64,000 nt of DNA from Lomentospora prolificans (Eukaryota > Ascomycota > Sordariomycetes > Microascales > Microascaceae): contig JARFXM010000008.1 of NCBI GenBank assembly GCA_029532625.1, forward strand, positions 2,356,001 through 2,420,000, given 5' to 3'. The notes beneath the pieces were generated by a model that worked only from the letters and a program-made list of their open reading frames with translations, was not told the DNA's origin and did not search any database. The first letter of the stretch is position 1. Each line of letters starts with the position of its first letter. The position numbers were made by a program, and so were the translations under genes. Below are positions 35,330 through 47,537 of the stretch, one piece after another.

Positions 35330-38300
35330 GCAGAATAGTCAAAGCTGGCTGGCCGTGGGCCCGGCCACTTGCACCCATCCACCGTTCGCAGAAGCCAGCA
35401 GAATTGACTATGACTCTACAGTTCGGTCATCCCTGTCTCTGCTGGCCTTCCTCTTGGACGAACCGAACAGGCCTGTGTCCTGCTCTTCCAATGTCCTCGC
35501 CCCTTTGCAGTCGCCATTCGGAGTTAATACCTCCCCTGCTATGTTGTCTCAAAAGGTGAATATACATTGCTCCTGCTCTTTGTGGTTCTCCGCACCGGAA
35601 CACCAATTGTTTTAGTCGTCCACCGTTGCAGGGATCAGCCATGCGTGCGATTGAGACGTTGGTATCTCAAAATGGCAGGCGTAGAAGCCATTCCTACGCT
35701 GCTCTCCGCCTAGCCCGAAAAGTGTTTTGGCCCAGCTTGGTGAATTTCGCAAATCGTCTACTCCATTTCGCAGTGACTCGTGCAGGTGTGATGTCTAAAT
35801 CGAGCTGGCCCAGCTCTGCTCGGATGCACAAAGCTCGGGAGGGGGCCACCCTGGTGCCAGTCAGAACTCGAGCAGTCCAAACTCAAGCATTCAGTGAGAA
35901 AACCATCGATCTTTGCCCCGCGCTGGCAAACAGGCACGCGCGGTCTGCAACACGGTAGGTTGCTCCAGGAAGAGAAAACGTCATTTCCTAAGTAATACTA
36001 TCCTTCCAAGCTAGATTTAGGTGAGAGTGGGGCAGATCCCCTGTCTACTTCCTAACGAACAGAAATTGCCAGGTTGACCGTTTGCGGGGAACGACGAAGA
36101 GAAGTCTGCTTGGTCTCCCTTTGGCTTCATGGGAGGAACGGCCCCTTAATTGTCAAGATACACTCGCACAACAACGCTAATAGACAGGACACCGTCTTTC
36201 CACCCAAGTTGGTTCCTCAAGGCCTGTTGTGTCAGCAGAGAAAACAGGTTTCTTCTCGATAGCAAACCAACACAGGCGCACACGAGATTGACATGCTCAG
36301 ACTGGGGCCTTGCTGTGGACCGGTGAAACGGACGTGGCCAGGCCGGCATCATGACTGCACCCCGGTGTTCCACCAGATTCACGCCTGTGACATCCAGGCT
36401 CCGCTGGCGCGTGCCGCCTCGGATCGAGAAGAGCGATTGACCTTCTAGGCCTTAGACAACTAGATAGACCTCGGGCCAGTGAGGCATGTTAGACGGCAGC
36501 ACTGCTGGCCCCTAGTATAGCTGGCCTTAACGGCTTGAGAGCAGTCGTGCTTGATTGATACGATATTGCGGCGGATTGGTTACGGTAAAAAACAAGGGTT
36601 TTCGGATGGTGTTCCAGAAGGAGGGTTCAGCTGGCTTCTAGGCATTGAAGTGGGACATTGAGTGCGCTGGGTGTAGCTGCCCGTCCTCCAAGAGGACGAG
36701 AGGGACAGAGGCGCACGTTCCTGACTCTTGTGTCGCCGGTCTAGAATAGGTCCGTAAAAGGGCCTTCTAACCACGGATATCCTTCCTTGCGGGCTTCGAT
36801 AAAATGAAGAGAAGACAACTTTGACGCCACATCGTAAAGTGAGTACATGCTGGCAACCGAAAGGTGTTAGTCCGGGTTCGCATCTCCATCTGGTTGGCTC
36901 CACGCTGTTGTTACTCGCACTCAATCTGGTTCCAGTCTCCAGCTGACGACGTTTGCCTGGACCTAAATTGGTGTTTGGCGTTCTGGGAAAATTCGACCAA
37001 ACCGCGCTAACAGGCGTTAGTCTCCCCTTTCCAGATCGTCGGAATACGCTCGTGGCTGGTTCGGTCTGCCAAAATAGGGGAGTGGTGACGTTGCCAGCTA
37101 TTGTTACTCGGTTTGTTGTTGCGTGCGTGACTGATTTGCACCTGCGCCTGTATCCAGGCTGCGCAGGTAATTTCCTCGTGAGAGAAAGGGAGAGATATTC
37201 TGCTGCACCTCGATATTCGGAAAAGTGAAAGTCATGGAGTGGTTCGAAGTCCGCGTCGACCGAACAGACCGCGTCACATCATGTCCGTTCGCGGGGTGTA
37301 CCTGTGCTTTTGCACGGTCCCCTTTCGTCGGCGGATATTTCTCACAGAGACGAACACCATCAAGAGAACAAGGCAGCAGGCTCGGTTCTCTGGTACCTCG
37401 ATTACCCCAATGTTAACTGTTAAGGAATTTGTTGGCCCAACCGGCCAAAATTGGAATAGGGAACTGTTGCGGAGATGAAATAATCAATAAACACTACTAG
37501 AATCGAAACCAACCTGAAATCCGCTCGATAATTTGTTCCGACTATCGTGCGAGAGGAGCCACCGCTTCTTGTCCGGAGAACGTCACATTGACAGCGGCGA
37601 AAGGAGAAGGGACACTGGCCATCCTGTACCTTTGTACCTTGTACGTGCGCTCGTCTCCCCGCAGGATGCATCGGCGGTCCGTAACAATGCGTCGTTAGGT
37701 GTTTCCTCAAGGATACACAATGGCGGAGAGGGAGACGGAAAACCTGGATTTGGTTGTCGGTGGCCGAGGTCATCTGCGAGCTAAACTCTGTGCGGGAGGA
37801 TGGAGCCTCTCCTCAAGCATCTCAGCCCTGGAGGTCTGTCGCTGTCCGAAAATGACACTGACGGCAGCCTAATCCTGCAGTCCGTACTCGGCTGCTGGCT
37901 GCCACGCGCCGTCGTTGCTCTGGAAAGCGAGAACTGGGGATGGGGCTTGGTGACTGTTTTGCTGGTGACTTGTCCTCGCTGGCTGTTTGCCAACTGGCTG
38001 TACGCGCCATTGGTGGACAAAACCTTCACTGGAGTGCTGGCTTTCTTCTCTGTGCATGGTGCCAGCGACTTGGGCCAGAGCACTATATCTTGGCGCAATA
38101 GATGGGTGGTGTGTTAAATCGTCGAATTGTTCTGTGGTACTGTTGTACACCACTTTACCTAGCCAGGGCCTATTTTGGAGACCAATATTAAGTTGCGCTG
38201 CTCAATCGTCTTGGTATCTCCTGTATCATAACAGAACTAATATACTGCTGACGAGGGATACTCGCAATCTGGCAAAAGCATTCGTTTACAGTCAGGGACG

Positions 38301-40188
38301 CAACCACCACGCACGACTCCAGACGGGAGGGCATTGGATTTGCCTCTTCTTCCCCGTGCGATGCCGTGCGATGCCGCCTCGGGATTGGAAGGCCTCTACC
38401 AGAAGTGCGCATTATTATCCCATCTGGTGTTGCTGATCGTTCCTCGCGTAGCCGTGCCGTCTCGTCTCGTCCCTTCTCTTTTCTGCCTACGTTGCAGAGT
38501 TGCAAATACCCGGCTCTTGAGGTTTCGAACGACCCTGAATGCCTCTACAGCCAATAAAAACACTCGCCAAATGTGCGAAGGGGTGTTGAGATAAAGTTGG
38601 GTTGAACCATGAATGATCGCTATGGGGAAATATTTTGACATTTGATACCGGATAATGTGCATCCCTGGGTTGGACTGATTACATCGCTTGCGCCAAAATG
38701 CCAATCTTGAGAAGTGGCTTGGGGGGGCAAACGACGTGAAGTCGCAGTGCTTGGATGCTTGATGGCAGCAGGGCCTGTTGTGGGCCATTCATCACATTGG
38801 ATCAAATGGGACACAAGAGGAGGGCGTTAATCTGACAGGGCATGAGGAGTCGTTGGGACCTTCTCAAAACGATCAAGATGACATTGCCCGCAGCGTGCCT
38901 GCCCTGTCGAGCTCATGAGCTGGCCAACAGCCTTTGATGTGCACCCGTCGCCCTGATCATCTAGTCCCTGAGCGACATGGACTGCCCAGGACCCAGCGGC
39001 GCGGCTGGCGCAGCTGAATGCGGCCCCATATTGCGGATACTGGCTTTGCACTGGTTATCTGTTGTATCCAGGAGATGTTCATACACAAGAAAAAAAATTG
39101 CGAAGGAAAGAAAATAAAACATAAGACGGTCTCATGAACATACATAAACTAAACATACCTTCCACACTGTCCTCTCTTATGCTTGATGTGTTTCTCCACC
39201 TAGCCCAAGGCTACAGGGCAGCTTCCACTACCATTAATTCTCTTATGGGCAAGTTCGACTCCCTCATCGATGGATGCGCTACATTTCCAGTCTGGATTCT
39301 TGGAGGCGTAGCCGATTGTCGCACCTGTCTAAACTGACCCACACTCCACATAGTTGCACTGGGCCCGACGATGTACATACCACTATCCCACCCCTCGTAC
39401 CCACCCAACAAGACCACACACCCTTTGTTCTGCACCTTCCCTGGCTTCCACACTCCCCCCCCCTTCCGCCGTCCTTTCCCCCCAGTTCCTTCCATTCTGA
39501 TCTCCATCTGAGCTCTCGTACTCCTTGTCCCTCATGACGCCCCGGGATTCGTACGGGTAGTTGTAAATATGTACTCCTTTGGGCTAAGAATCCCCCCCTG
39601 GTCAAAGCCGCTTTGTAGTTTTTACGTGGCTTGGCGAGGTAGTGCTCACCTCCAAAAAGTGTGCCAGTACAACCACTTTGACGACTGCACCTCCCGCGAC
39701 CTGCGCCGGCCAACAAGTCCGTTCCCCTCCACCTTCCATATATCATACCAAGCTCGCCCCTTCTTCCCTCAGATCGCCCTCTCTTTTGTCTTGCTCTCCT
39801 TTTAAACCATCTAATCCAACCGAGTTCCTGTTTTCCTGGCGATTTGAACTCGCAGTCCTCTCCTTTCTTCTTGGTCGTTTGATAATAGCGGAGACGGGGG
39901 ATCCTTTTTTACACACTGACACCAGAGCGGCCGAAGCGACCACTTCTCTTACACCTATAATAATCCCTGTCCACCCGGCCTCCTTCGCTGAACCACCCGT
40001 TGCGCACCCCGCCGTCCTTTTTTCTCAAACAAACTCGATCCGTAATAATTTGCCACTTATCCAAGGCAACCTAGGACTGAAGACGCGCGAATAAAAAGGG
40101 AGGTCGCGGGAACGAGTCTGGCAAAGGTCGAGGGAGCCAACTTTAAGAGTGGAGAGTACCGTATGGCTGCACTCCAATCCCGGTGACC

Positions 40189-42753
40189 ATGGGCTTGTTG
40201 AGCTTCTTAAAGCGGGAGAATGAGCGCCTCAAGGCTCCCTTGAGAGCTCAGGCTTACCACAACACAACTGCCTCGCAGCCTCCTGTAAAAGGTATTGTTT
40301 AGTCTAGTTCCCAAGTCTCTACGAGTAGCAACGTGGCGTTACTCACACTATCAACAGGCGCTCTGCCAATTTCGGGGAATGCGACAAATAAGGCACCGGT
40401 ACGGAAGCATGTCCCAAGGAGAATCGACAATAATGCCGCCAAGAAACCTCCGGTAGAAGATGTAGCGATTGAAGATGAAGTCAGCCCAGCACCTCCTCCC
40501 TTGGTTCCTAGGTTCACTGAACCGGAACTTCGATTAGCCACTTCGCATGATTCTCGCCCTCCATCACGCCCAGGATCCAGTCACCAGCGCATGGTGACAT
40601 GGCTGAAGCGGGAGTCCGTCGGCAGCGCTTCATTATCAGTGAAGAAACAACGTCCACGGTCTGTTCTGGCGCCTCAGCGATCAGTTCCCGAGAGGCTAAG
40701 CGTATCGAAAGAAGAAGTCTTTTTTGAACCTAACCCTTCCGTGAAGCCTCCTCCCTCGCGCTCCAGCCACCAGCGCCACGCCTCTCTATATAGCTCCATC
40801 ACTTCTTCCACGGCCGGCTCTAGGGGCGGCTTCGTTGATATCCTCGATGCTCAATCCGACATTAAGCCCGCCGACTTTCGAAGTCGAGTCCAGGCGACGG
40901 GGGCGAGAGACTATGGCGAAGACGTGGCCGATCGAAATATAGCTCTAAATCCTACAGAACCTTTGTTGCCGCCTCCTTCGACGCGCGCTTCCTCCTATTA
41001 CGCGCCCCCTACCACCTCGGAAACACCTTTCCACCTTCGTCGACTCGCCATGTCTCCCGAAGTGTCGCGCAGCATCTACCATGGAGGACACCAACACTAT
41101 GCGGCCTCTGATGCGGATGAAATCGAGAGGACTAACACGACGATGTTGTCTTCTCCGCGACCTACACCTAAGGTGCGGCCTGCTAGCTCGGCCGGATTTG
41201 CTGCCTTCCCGTCTAGGGGTGGGACCTTTGCTCCCAGGGATGCGGGTAACGTACCCAGGCCTCGGATGGTCGGCATGCTCAACTCTAGCAATGGCGGGTA
41301 CATCTCTGATTACCAGCCTCGCGGACGCCATTCGAGACACGCGAGTGGATCTGATAGCTTTCCCGCCACCGACGCGGCGAGCACCAACTCAAGGGCGGCC
41401 AGCCTAAGCCGCGGGTACCAGTCTGATAGCCGGGCCATGCAGAGACCAAAGACCAGCTATCAGGCGTCACAGAGTAGCGAACTTGGCGGCTACACCCCCA
41501 ACTTTGGTCGGTCGGGTATCATGGACATACCTGGGTTCTCGGAGGATATGACCATTAGGGCGCGGAGACAGCGCTCCAATAGCAGGATAAGCGCTGTTTC
41601 CGTGGCGACTGAGAGTCTCACACAAGACTGGCCGAAGACTGCGCGACCTCCTTCACGCGACTCGGTCGTTAGTGCTGTCCCGCCACCTATCCGGACGATG
41701 GCGAGGCGGCTGAGTATCGCTTCGATAACTAGCGACAATGGCGACCACAAGGCACCATCTAGAGATCCCACCGAGTGGGGTCGAATTGATATCGAATCTA
41801 GTGCGGATCCCATGATGTCCCCGGCGCCATCACCCCACGTGCGTAGGGGAGACCGTGGTCGCCATGATATCGACTCTGTATACAATTATGAACGAACTCG
41901 TAGCCTGGCCTCGCTCAAGAATCGGAACAAGCTCGACGAGATTGTTGAGACCGTACCCATGAGGAGGAGCAGCCTACGCCACTCATCTATCTCATCTACT
42001 ACACCTACAACGTCGAGTATGAGCTCAAATCCGTTTGGCCGGCCTCATTCGCGACACACGGCACAGACTTCGATAGATATACCTTTACACTCACCGGCGT
42101 TTACTTCGAGCCACACCTCCCTGGTAAGTGGAGCTGGACTCACAAACTCATCCTACTGCGCACAGCTGGAGAGCGGACTTCAAACCCCTCTAACCTCTTC
42201 GGCTGCGACGATCGTCCGGGAGAGGTCGTTCAACATGGATGACTATATTTCTTCAGAGGATGAGTTGGATGGTGATTCGTTCATATTGCCTAAGAAGGCA
42301 AAGAATCCGGACGACGAGAGCCTATTGTTCAACGATTTTGGATACGGCTGCCGCGGAACCCAGCTCCCCGGGCTCTTTGAAGCCATCCCCGAGATCCCTT
42401 ACGAGAGCCCACCAAAGTCGGCTTCATATCTTCGTCACTCCTTCAGTAATCCCGTACCGCTACACAGCAGCCCGCGCCATCGAACCTATGATATGGAGAT
42501 TGAGGATGACGAGGAATTAACGCGTTTAAGCAAGGAGACCCAGACGATTGGCGATATTACAGCACGGGTTAAGGCTATGCGAGCAGCTTTGTACGAAGCT
42601 ATTGCCGAAGAAAAGATGGGCAAGGTGGACGTCAAAGCTGCGGTAAGGATGCGAAAAGAAGTCAAGGCGAAACAAAGGGCAGCCTTGGGGAGAAAGGGCA
42701 AGGAGCGGCTCAGAATTGATGTGGACGATGGCCACCACGCTGACGTTGAATAA
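40189..42753 (+). CDS. Serine-rich fungal-specific protein, 832 aa, two exons
   Basis: Exon 1 is 40189-40291 (34 codons plus one base) and exon 2 is 40358-42753. The intron is GT-AG, with a CTCAC-type branch, and the frame is unbroken. The start MGLLSFLKREN with LRAQAYHNTTASQPPVKG is a pattern I recognise from uncharacterised Sordariomycete proteins. The body is low-complexity, rich in Ser, Pro and Arg, with many RxxS and SP/TP sites and repeated SRHxS or RHAS motifs, so it is likely a heavily phosphorylated disordered protein. The last 90 residues form a charged helix (KAMRAALYEAIAEEKMGK, then KEVKAKQRAALGRKGKERLR), probably a short coiled coil. No enzymatic domain is visible and the function is unknown. 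Confidence 0.82.
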
Positions 42754-43850
42754 TGGAGCCACTGTGATAAATTTTCGTTGCTCTTTTCTTGTGTTATCTC
42801 GCATGTTGGACGTGTATAGTTGAGCGACGGATGTACTTTTCTTACAGGGGGAACTGTAAACACGGCGTTCTGGCACGAGACACTAATACTATACAAGGGC
42901 GATATCACGGGAACTTTCAGAGTTTTGGGAGGATTGGAGTTTTGCATCAGCATTGGTGGGATAGGAAAGGATTGGATGGGATGAGTCGATCCTTTGAGGG
43001 CTTCTATGTAAACGACTGTCTCGGACAGACAGAATACCATTCTATTAGAGCATACCGTAACATTGACATGTGGTACCAGTGAGGCTTGACTTGGGTTCAG
43101 ATGTGCTTTGCATGAAGTTTGTGCGTTGGACATAGTCGGAGCAGAGCTGACTTGGTCGTTCTTGCCTTCTTGATATGCATGTCAATGGGGGCGGAAGGAA
43201 CCAGTCTCGAGCGGCGAGGCGGTGCAGGCTCTATTGATACATGAGACTTTCGAAGCCTCCTTTTCAACCCGGCACTTCTCTCTCCATCCACGCTTCGCCT
43301 ATCTACGACGAATCGCTATACCTATCCCGAATCCATACGAGTATCACTTTTTGTTCATTTTCCTCGCGTCGAGATCCCGCGTCTCATCTCAGAACAGGGC
43401 CCACCCAGCAACCCATACCCGTCCTGTTCAACAAGCCCATATTACATATACCCTCAAATTTCCAAAAGCATACCCACACCTGTCCAAAAATGCCGTCGTA
43501 CCTCCCGCCGACCGTCCGGAACAGCTTTCCTTGCAGCCGCAGGGATCCGCGGCCCCCGCCAGACCTACCCCTGATGTGCCGCATCTAGAGAATGTTTCGC
43601 CTCCTCGGTTTCCTCGTTACCTTTCAGCTCTGGCGAAGTAGGCGGGAAGAAGCGCGCAGGCGTCAAAGGCGTAGACGATGTTGCTGCAGCCGGCGTCGCG
43701 GCAGATATTAACGGACATCCTCTCTTCTCTTTTATATGAATTTTCACTTGGAGAGATTGACGGGGCGTGGATATGTATTACCAGCATTGATTTACCGGTC
43801 TATCATTTTACATTGCGCGGCGGGCACTTGCCCTTGGAGAAACCGCTGCT
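42754..43850. other. Intergenic with a leader-like stretch and short frames
   Basis: About 1.1 kb between convergent genes. From 43230 to 43489 the plus strand is C/A/T-rich like a fungal 5' leader and is followed at 43490 by ATG in the context CCAAAAATGCCG, but that frame closes after 32 codons. A further short, very Arg-rich frame starts near 43594. Neither can be named, and splicing between frames was not resolved. Confidence 0.35.
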
Positions 43851-44690
43851 CTAATCCAGAGCTCCCGCCAAGGCAACGCAGCTAAACCTCAAATCGCCAC
43901 CTTCCCTCCCCAAGAACTCGACCGGACCAGCCTTCAAAGCCTTGTCACTCAACACGTCCTCGTCGGCGCTCATGCCCTCGAGCCGAACGAGCGGGCCCTT
44001 GCGGCGGCCGTCGAGCTCCCAAAGACGCCCGTCTTCCGTCTTGACGAAGCACACGTAGTGGAGGTCCACGTCGTCAGTGGCCTGCGGGGCCTCGGTGTCG
44101 CCTTGGGTGGCCGTCTCGCGGTGGGCTGAGGCGAGGGCTTGGGAGTTTTCGAGGAGGGCGCAGCGGTCTTCGCGGGAGAGCGGGGTGGCTTGCTTTATTA
44201 AGGTATCCAGAGTCGAGCCAGATTCTAGTTTTTGCAATTATTCTCGTTAGCTTTTAGAACAGTAGACGATAAGACGAATAGAAAACAGCAGCAGATTCAA
44301 GTTCTCCAAAAAAGAAAATAGAAACGCACCAATAAAGTTCCGCGCAGGTCCGTTAGCAGCAGCGTGCAAGAGCCCCATCAACCCACACGCGTTCCGTATC
44401 GTCTGCTGGAACCAGAGCACGCCATCCTCCTCCCCTTTGCCTTGGTATTCGGGCCTGTCGGCGTCCTCGGCCCGGCGGTGCGCTTCGTACTTTTCGCTGA
44501 TGGGAAAGACGAGCAGGAGGGCCAGCGCGGGGCGCGGCACGAAGGCGAGGAGGTCGGGGTCGTCGAGGGAGTAGACGTCGTGTATGGCGAGGGCGGGGGA
44601 CACGCCGAGTTTGTGGATGAGGGAGGTGAGGAGGGGGGGATTCGCTTCGAGGGGGATGAAGGCGGGTTTTTGGGATTCTTTGGCGGCCAT
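43851..44690 (-). CDS. Ubiquitin C-terminal hydrolase, UCH (C12) family, 244 aa
   Basis: Exon 1 is 44690-44330 and exon 2 is 44224-43851; the intron starts GTGCGT and ends TAG and the frame is kept. The product (244 residues; family members are about 220-250) has the full papain-like set: oxyanion Gln96, nucleophile Cys102 in NACGLMGLLHA, His176 in LHYVCFVK and Asp192 in WELDGRRKGP. UCH enzymes such as yeast YUH1 and human UCHL3 remove small adducts from the ubiquitin or NEDD8 C-terminus. The residue two before the active Cys pair (normally Gly in TIGNxCG) is Arg here. The N-terminus FIPLEANPPLLTSLIHKLGV is typical of the family. It lies downstream of SUV3 on the same strand. Confidence 0.93.
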
Positions 44691-45221
44691 TTTTGGTTTT
44701 CTTTCCCGAGGTGTCTGGTGGGCTTGGGGATGGAGGTTGTTGGACGGGGTGAGAGGAGGTGTAAAGGAAATGGTGTCGAGCTCAAATATTCTAGAGTTGA
44801 GGGAAGCCTAGAAGCAACAGAGCTCAAAGTTAGTATAGAGAGCAACGGAGAGGAAGAAAGCTGGCCTAAACTGGGGCGCACCTGCCTGGCTACGTAATGG
44901 ATGGGATGTGGGGTATACCGAGGTGCCCCTCCTTCACCGAGCTACACCGAGAACCTCCCAAGCCATCAACTGAACCTGGCCACTAAATTCTACGAGTAAC
45001 AACCTTGTGAAAGAAATCCAAGAATAGAGTATTTCCGTGATTATCTGCGTCTAGAGAGCCAATGAACTATATTACAAGCCATGCATGTCGTTGTTTATAT
45101 AGAGATTGCGTTGTACAATCGCGCGTCTCTTCCGTAGTCTTACACACCAGGTATCCAGCCGTTTCTGTTTGTAATAGTACACATAGTACAACAATCCAAA
45201 AGCATACACGAAACGCATTGT
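44691..45221. other. Intergenic between SUV3 and UCH genes, no gene seen
   Basis: 531 bases holding the 3' tail of SUV3 and the UCH promoter. Short GC-rich frames near 44700-44900 are shadows of the UCH 5' region. Confidence 0.45.
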
Positions 45222-47537
45222 TCACGCCGACGCCTGCCTATTAGCAGAAGCCTCTCCTGCTCTCGCAACATCCGACATCTCCTCCGCCTCCTGAACCAAC
45301 GGCTCTTCGTGGCCCTCTTCCTCCCAGCGCCCGGGGCCTTCCTCGATCTGCACCGTCTCCGCCGCGCCGGGACCGAGCAGATCCTTCTGCATCTGGTCGC
45401 GCATCTGCGCCCTCAACCTCCTCTGGCGGCGGCGTCTGGTGCTGTCCTCCTCAGCGTAGTTGAGCGACGACAGGTACTCATTGATCTTCTCCTGCACCAG
45501 GTCCCGCACGCGGAAGGCGAGCGGCTGCGCTGTGAAGATGCGCGGGAAGCGGTACGAGACCCAGAGGTACAGGACCACTGCCTGGTGCAGCGCCTCGAGC
45601 TGCTGGAGGTACATGGTCCTCTTGGTAGGCGGTAGAGCGTCGAGATTGGCGTCGAGGAGCTCGAGGTGGATCTCCTTCATGTCGAGGATGTGGCCGCCCT
45701 TGCGCTCGGCTATGCACCGCGCCACGGCCTTGAGAATTTCCGGCCCGCCGTGCGTGCGGAGAGAAACGGGCGCTGTCATGAGGACGAGGCGGTCGTAGAT
45801 GGAGAGGGGGAACTCTTGGATCATGTCGGTGATCGCGAGGAAGCTGTCTTTGAGGCAGAGCTGGAAGCGGTCTGTTACGGAGGCTAGCTCTCGCATGCGC
45901 ATGAGGATGAAGGAGAGGGGAGTATCGGGGGAGAAGTAAGTGGAAAACTGTTCGATGAACGCCACAGGAGGCACGATGATGGCCGAGGTAATCTGTTTCG
46001 CGTCCTTCCAGAGCGTCTTTTTCACAAGCGGGAGATCGTCAGGGTCAAGAGTTGTGACGTATCCCACTTTCTCCTCCTCAGCGCTAGGCGCAGCAGATCT
46101 TGGAGAGTCTGAGCTGTCGGCCATGGCCTGCCGCGCAGTCTTATACCTGCCCGCTCGGCCGCCAATCTGTCGAATTTCTGAAATGGTGAGGCTTCGCCAA
46201 TCATATCCGTCATGCTTCGTCACGGACTCGAACACGACACGCTTCACCTCCAGGTTCAATCCCATTCCGATTGCGTCGCTGGCAACGAGGAAATCGTAGT
46301 CGTTGTCGGGGTCGTTAAACAGCGCCGCTTGTTGGGCTCTCGTTTCCGGAGGCAAGCTGCCATAGATGACGGCGCAGCGGCGGCCCGTTCGCCGCTCAAT
46401 ACCTGCCTTGAGGGCATGGATGGATAACCTGGAAAACGCCACCACGCAGTCTCCTTTTTGGAGGTTCTTGAAGCTCTTCCCAATAGAATAGTTGGCCGCT
46501 TTTAGCGGAGTCAGCCTTTCGTAACGGTGTACTATGCAGGTGTCACCGATGCTGGCGCAAATGGACTGGATGAGGTCGACAGTGCGTTCCTCGCCGCAGA
46601 GATGGAGTTCCCTGGCTTGTACTCCTAGAAGCGCTGCTGTCCACGCAGACCCGCGATCCGGGTCTGCTATCATCTGGATCTCGTCGATGACAGCCACGTC
46701 CATGATTTCACTCATCGGCGCCATCTCGACGGTACAGCTTATATAGTAGTTATCAGTATCCTCGGGATATCGTTGTTCCTCGCCCGTCAGCAAAGCGCAT
46801 GGCTTGCCTTTGGCATTGAGTCGACTGTAAATCTCGTGCGCAAGCAGTCGCAAAGGTCCGCAGTAGACGCCCGATTTCGCCTTTTCTAGCGCCTGCAATG
46901 CATGGTACGTCTTCCCCGAGTTGGTAGGCCCTACATGGAGGTGAACAGTTCTCTGAAGAGCCCGCGTGGCGGGAAACCACTCCCAGGGGTAGCGAAAGTC
47001 GGCGAGCTGCCGCTGAACGTCCGTCACGGGTTTGGAAAACCGATTCCGGAGGAGAAAGTTACGGAATAGAAAGTGAAGCTGCGATGACAAGCCCTTGATG
47101 TCGCCCCGCACGAAGGCGAGGCGCAACGAGTTGAAGAGGGACTCACGCGAGCCCAGCTGTCCCGTCTCGGCCAGTTCGAACGCGGCTTTGAGCTCGCGGG
47201 TGAAGTTTTGCTCTTCCTTTTTGAGCTGTTCGGAGCTCTTGATCCCGAACGAGTTCATTTCCTTTGAAATTTCTCTCCACGGCAGCTTCGACGGCGCGAT
47301 CTGCTTGAAGCGTGTGTCCACCACCTGCCGGAATAGAGCGACCCGGTCCTGTCGCGCTGGAGTGGCGATGAACGTCCGCCGCGAAGATACATGGTGAGTG
47401 GGGTTGGTGAAGTTCCATTCCTGGGTCGGAGTTCTCGTGGCAATAAAACTAGAGTGGCAGGCGCTGCAAATGCCGGGCCGCGCCTTGAAGGAAGTGATGG
47501 AATTATAAGTTGGCGTTCGCCTCAAAAGGCGAGACAT
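45222..47537 (-). CDS. SUV3: Mitochondrial ATP-dependent RNA helicase SUV3, 771 aa
   Basis: Intronless 771-codon frame with an Arg-rich, acid-poor mitochondrial presequence (MSRLLRRTPTYNSITSFKAR). The helicase core has Walker A GPTNSGKT (203-210), motif Ia YCGPLRLLAHEIY, DEIQ Walker B (285-288), motif III region HLCGEE, and domain 2 with VAFSRLSIHALK, ASDAIGMGLNL and QIGGRAGR. This set, with DEIQ in place of DExH and the SUV3 C-terminal domains (EIHLELLDANLDALPPT; YLWVSYRFP), is diagnostic. SUV3 unwinds RNA with ATP in the mitochondrial matrix and forms the degradosome with the exonuclease DSS1. The C-terminal 60 residues are an Arg then Glu-rich tail. It is divergent from the R-SNARE gene. 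Confidence 0.96.
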   Translation of the reverse strand: MSRLLRRTPTYNSITSFKARPGICSACHSSFIATRTPTQEWNFTNPTHHVSSRRTFIATPARQDRVALFRQVVDTRFKQIAPSKLPWREISKEMNSFGIKSSEQLKKEEQNFTRELKAAFELAETGQLGSRESLFNSLRLAFVRGDIKGLSSQLHFLFRNFLLRNRFSKPVTDVQRQLADFRYPWEWFPATRALQRTVHLHVGPTNSGKTYHALQALEKAKSGVYCGPLRLLAHEIYSRLNAKGKPCALLTGEEQRYPEDTDNYYISCTVEMAPMSEIMDVAVIDEIQMIADPDRGSAWTAALLGVQARELHLCGEERTVDLIQSICASIGDTCIVHRYERLTPLKAANYSIGKSFKNLQKGDCVVAFSRLSIHALKAGIERRTGRRCAVIYGSLPPETRAQQAALFNDPDNDYDFLVASDAIGMGLNLEVKRVVFESVTKHDGYDWRSLTISEIRQIGGRAGRYKTARQAMADSSDSPRSAAPSAEEEKVGYVTTLDPDDLPLVKKTLWKDAKQITSAIIVPPVAFIEQFSTYFSPDTPLSFILMRMRELASVTDRFQLCLKDSFLAITDMIQEFPLSIYDRLVLMTAPVSLRTHGGPEILKAVARCIAERKGGHILDMKEIHLELLDANLDALPPTKRTMYLQQLEALHQAVVLYLWVSYRFPRIFTAQPLAFRVRDLVQEKINEYLSSLNYAEEDSTRRRRQRRLRAQMRDQMQKDLLGPGAAETVQIEEGPGRWEEEGHEEPLVQEAEEMSDVARAGEASANRQASA

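Larger units (their letters stand above)
31840..40188. other. Gene-poor block of about 8.3 kb
   Basis: No frame shows the features of a real gene. Seen in it: a GGGA repeat near 32763-32782, an A16 run at 34661-34676, a perfect 9-base hairpin at 35303-35329, dense GCTGGC/GCCAGC copies, and pyrimidine-rich plus-strand stretches at 34360-34590 and 39400-40030. The second belongs to the gene at 40189; the first has no coding partner and may mark a non-coding transcript. Confidence 0.5.

Noticed and set aside
37225..37300. GGTTCGAAGTCC, similar to a tRNA B box
   Set aside because: No A box at the right distance upstream, no cloverleaf arms and no terminator, so it is not a tRNA.
43851..44237. 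128-aa frame starting with M at 44237 as a separate gene
   Set aside because: It is the second exon of the UCH gene; the first residues lie in the intron and the His/Asp of the catalytic triad are in this exon.
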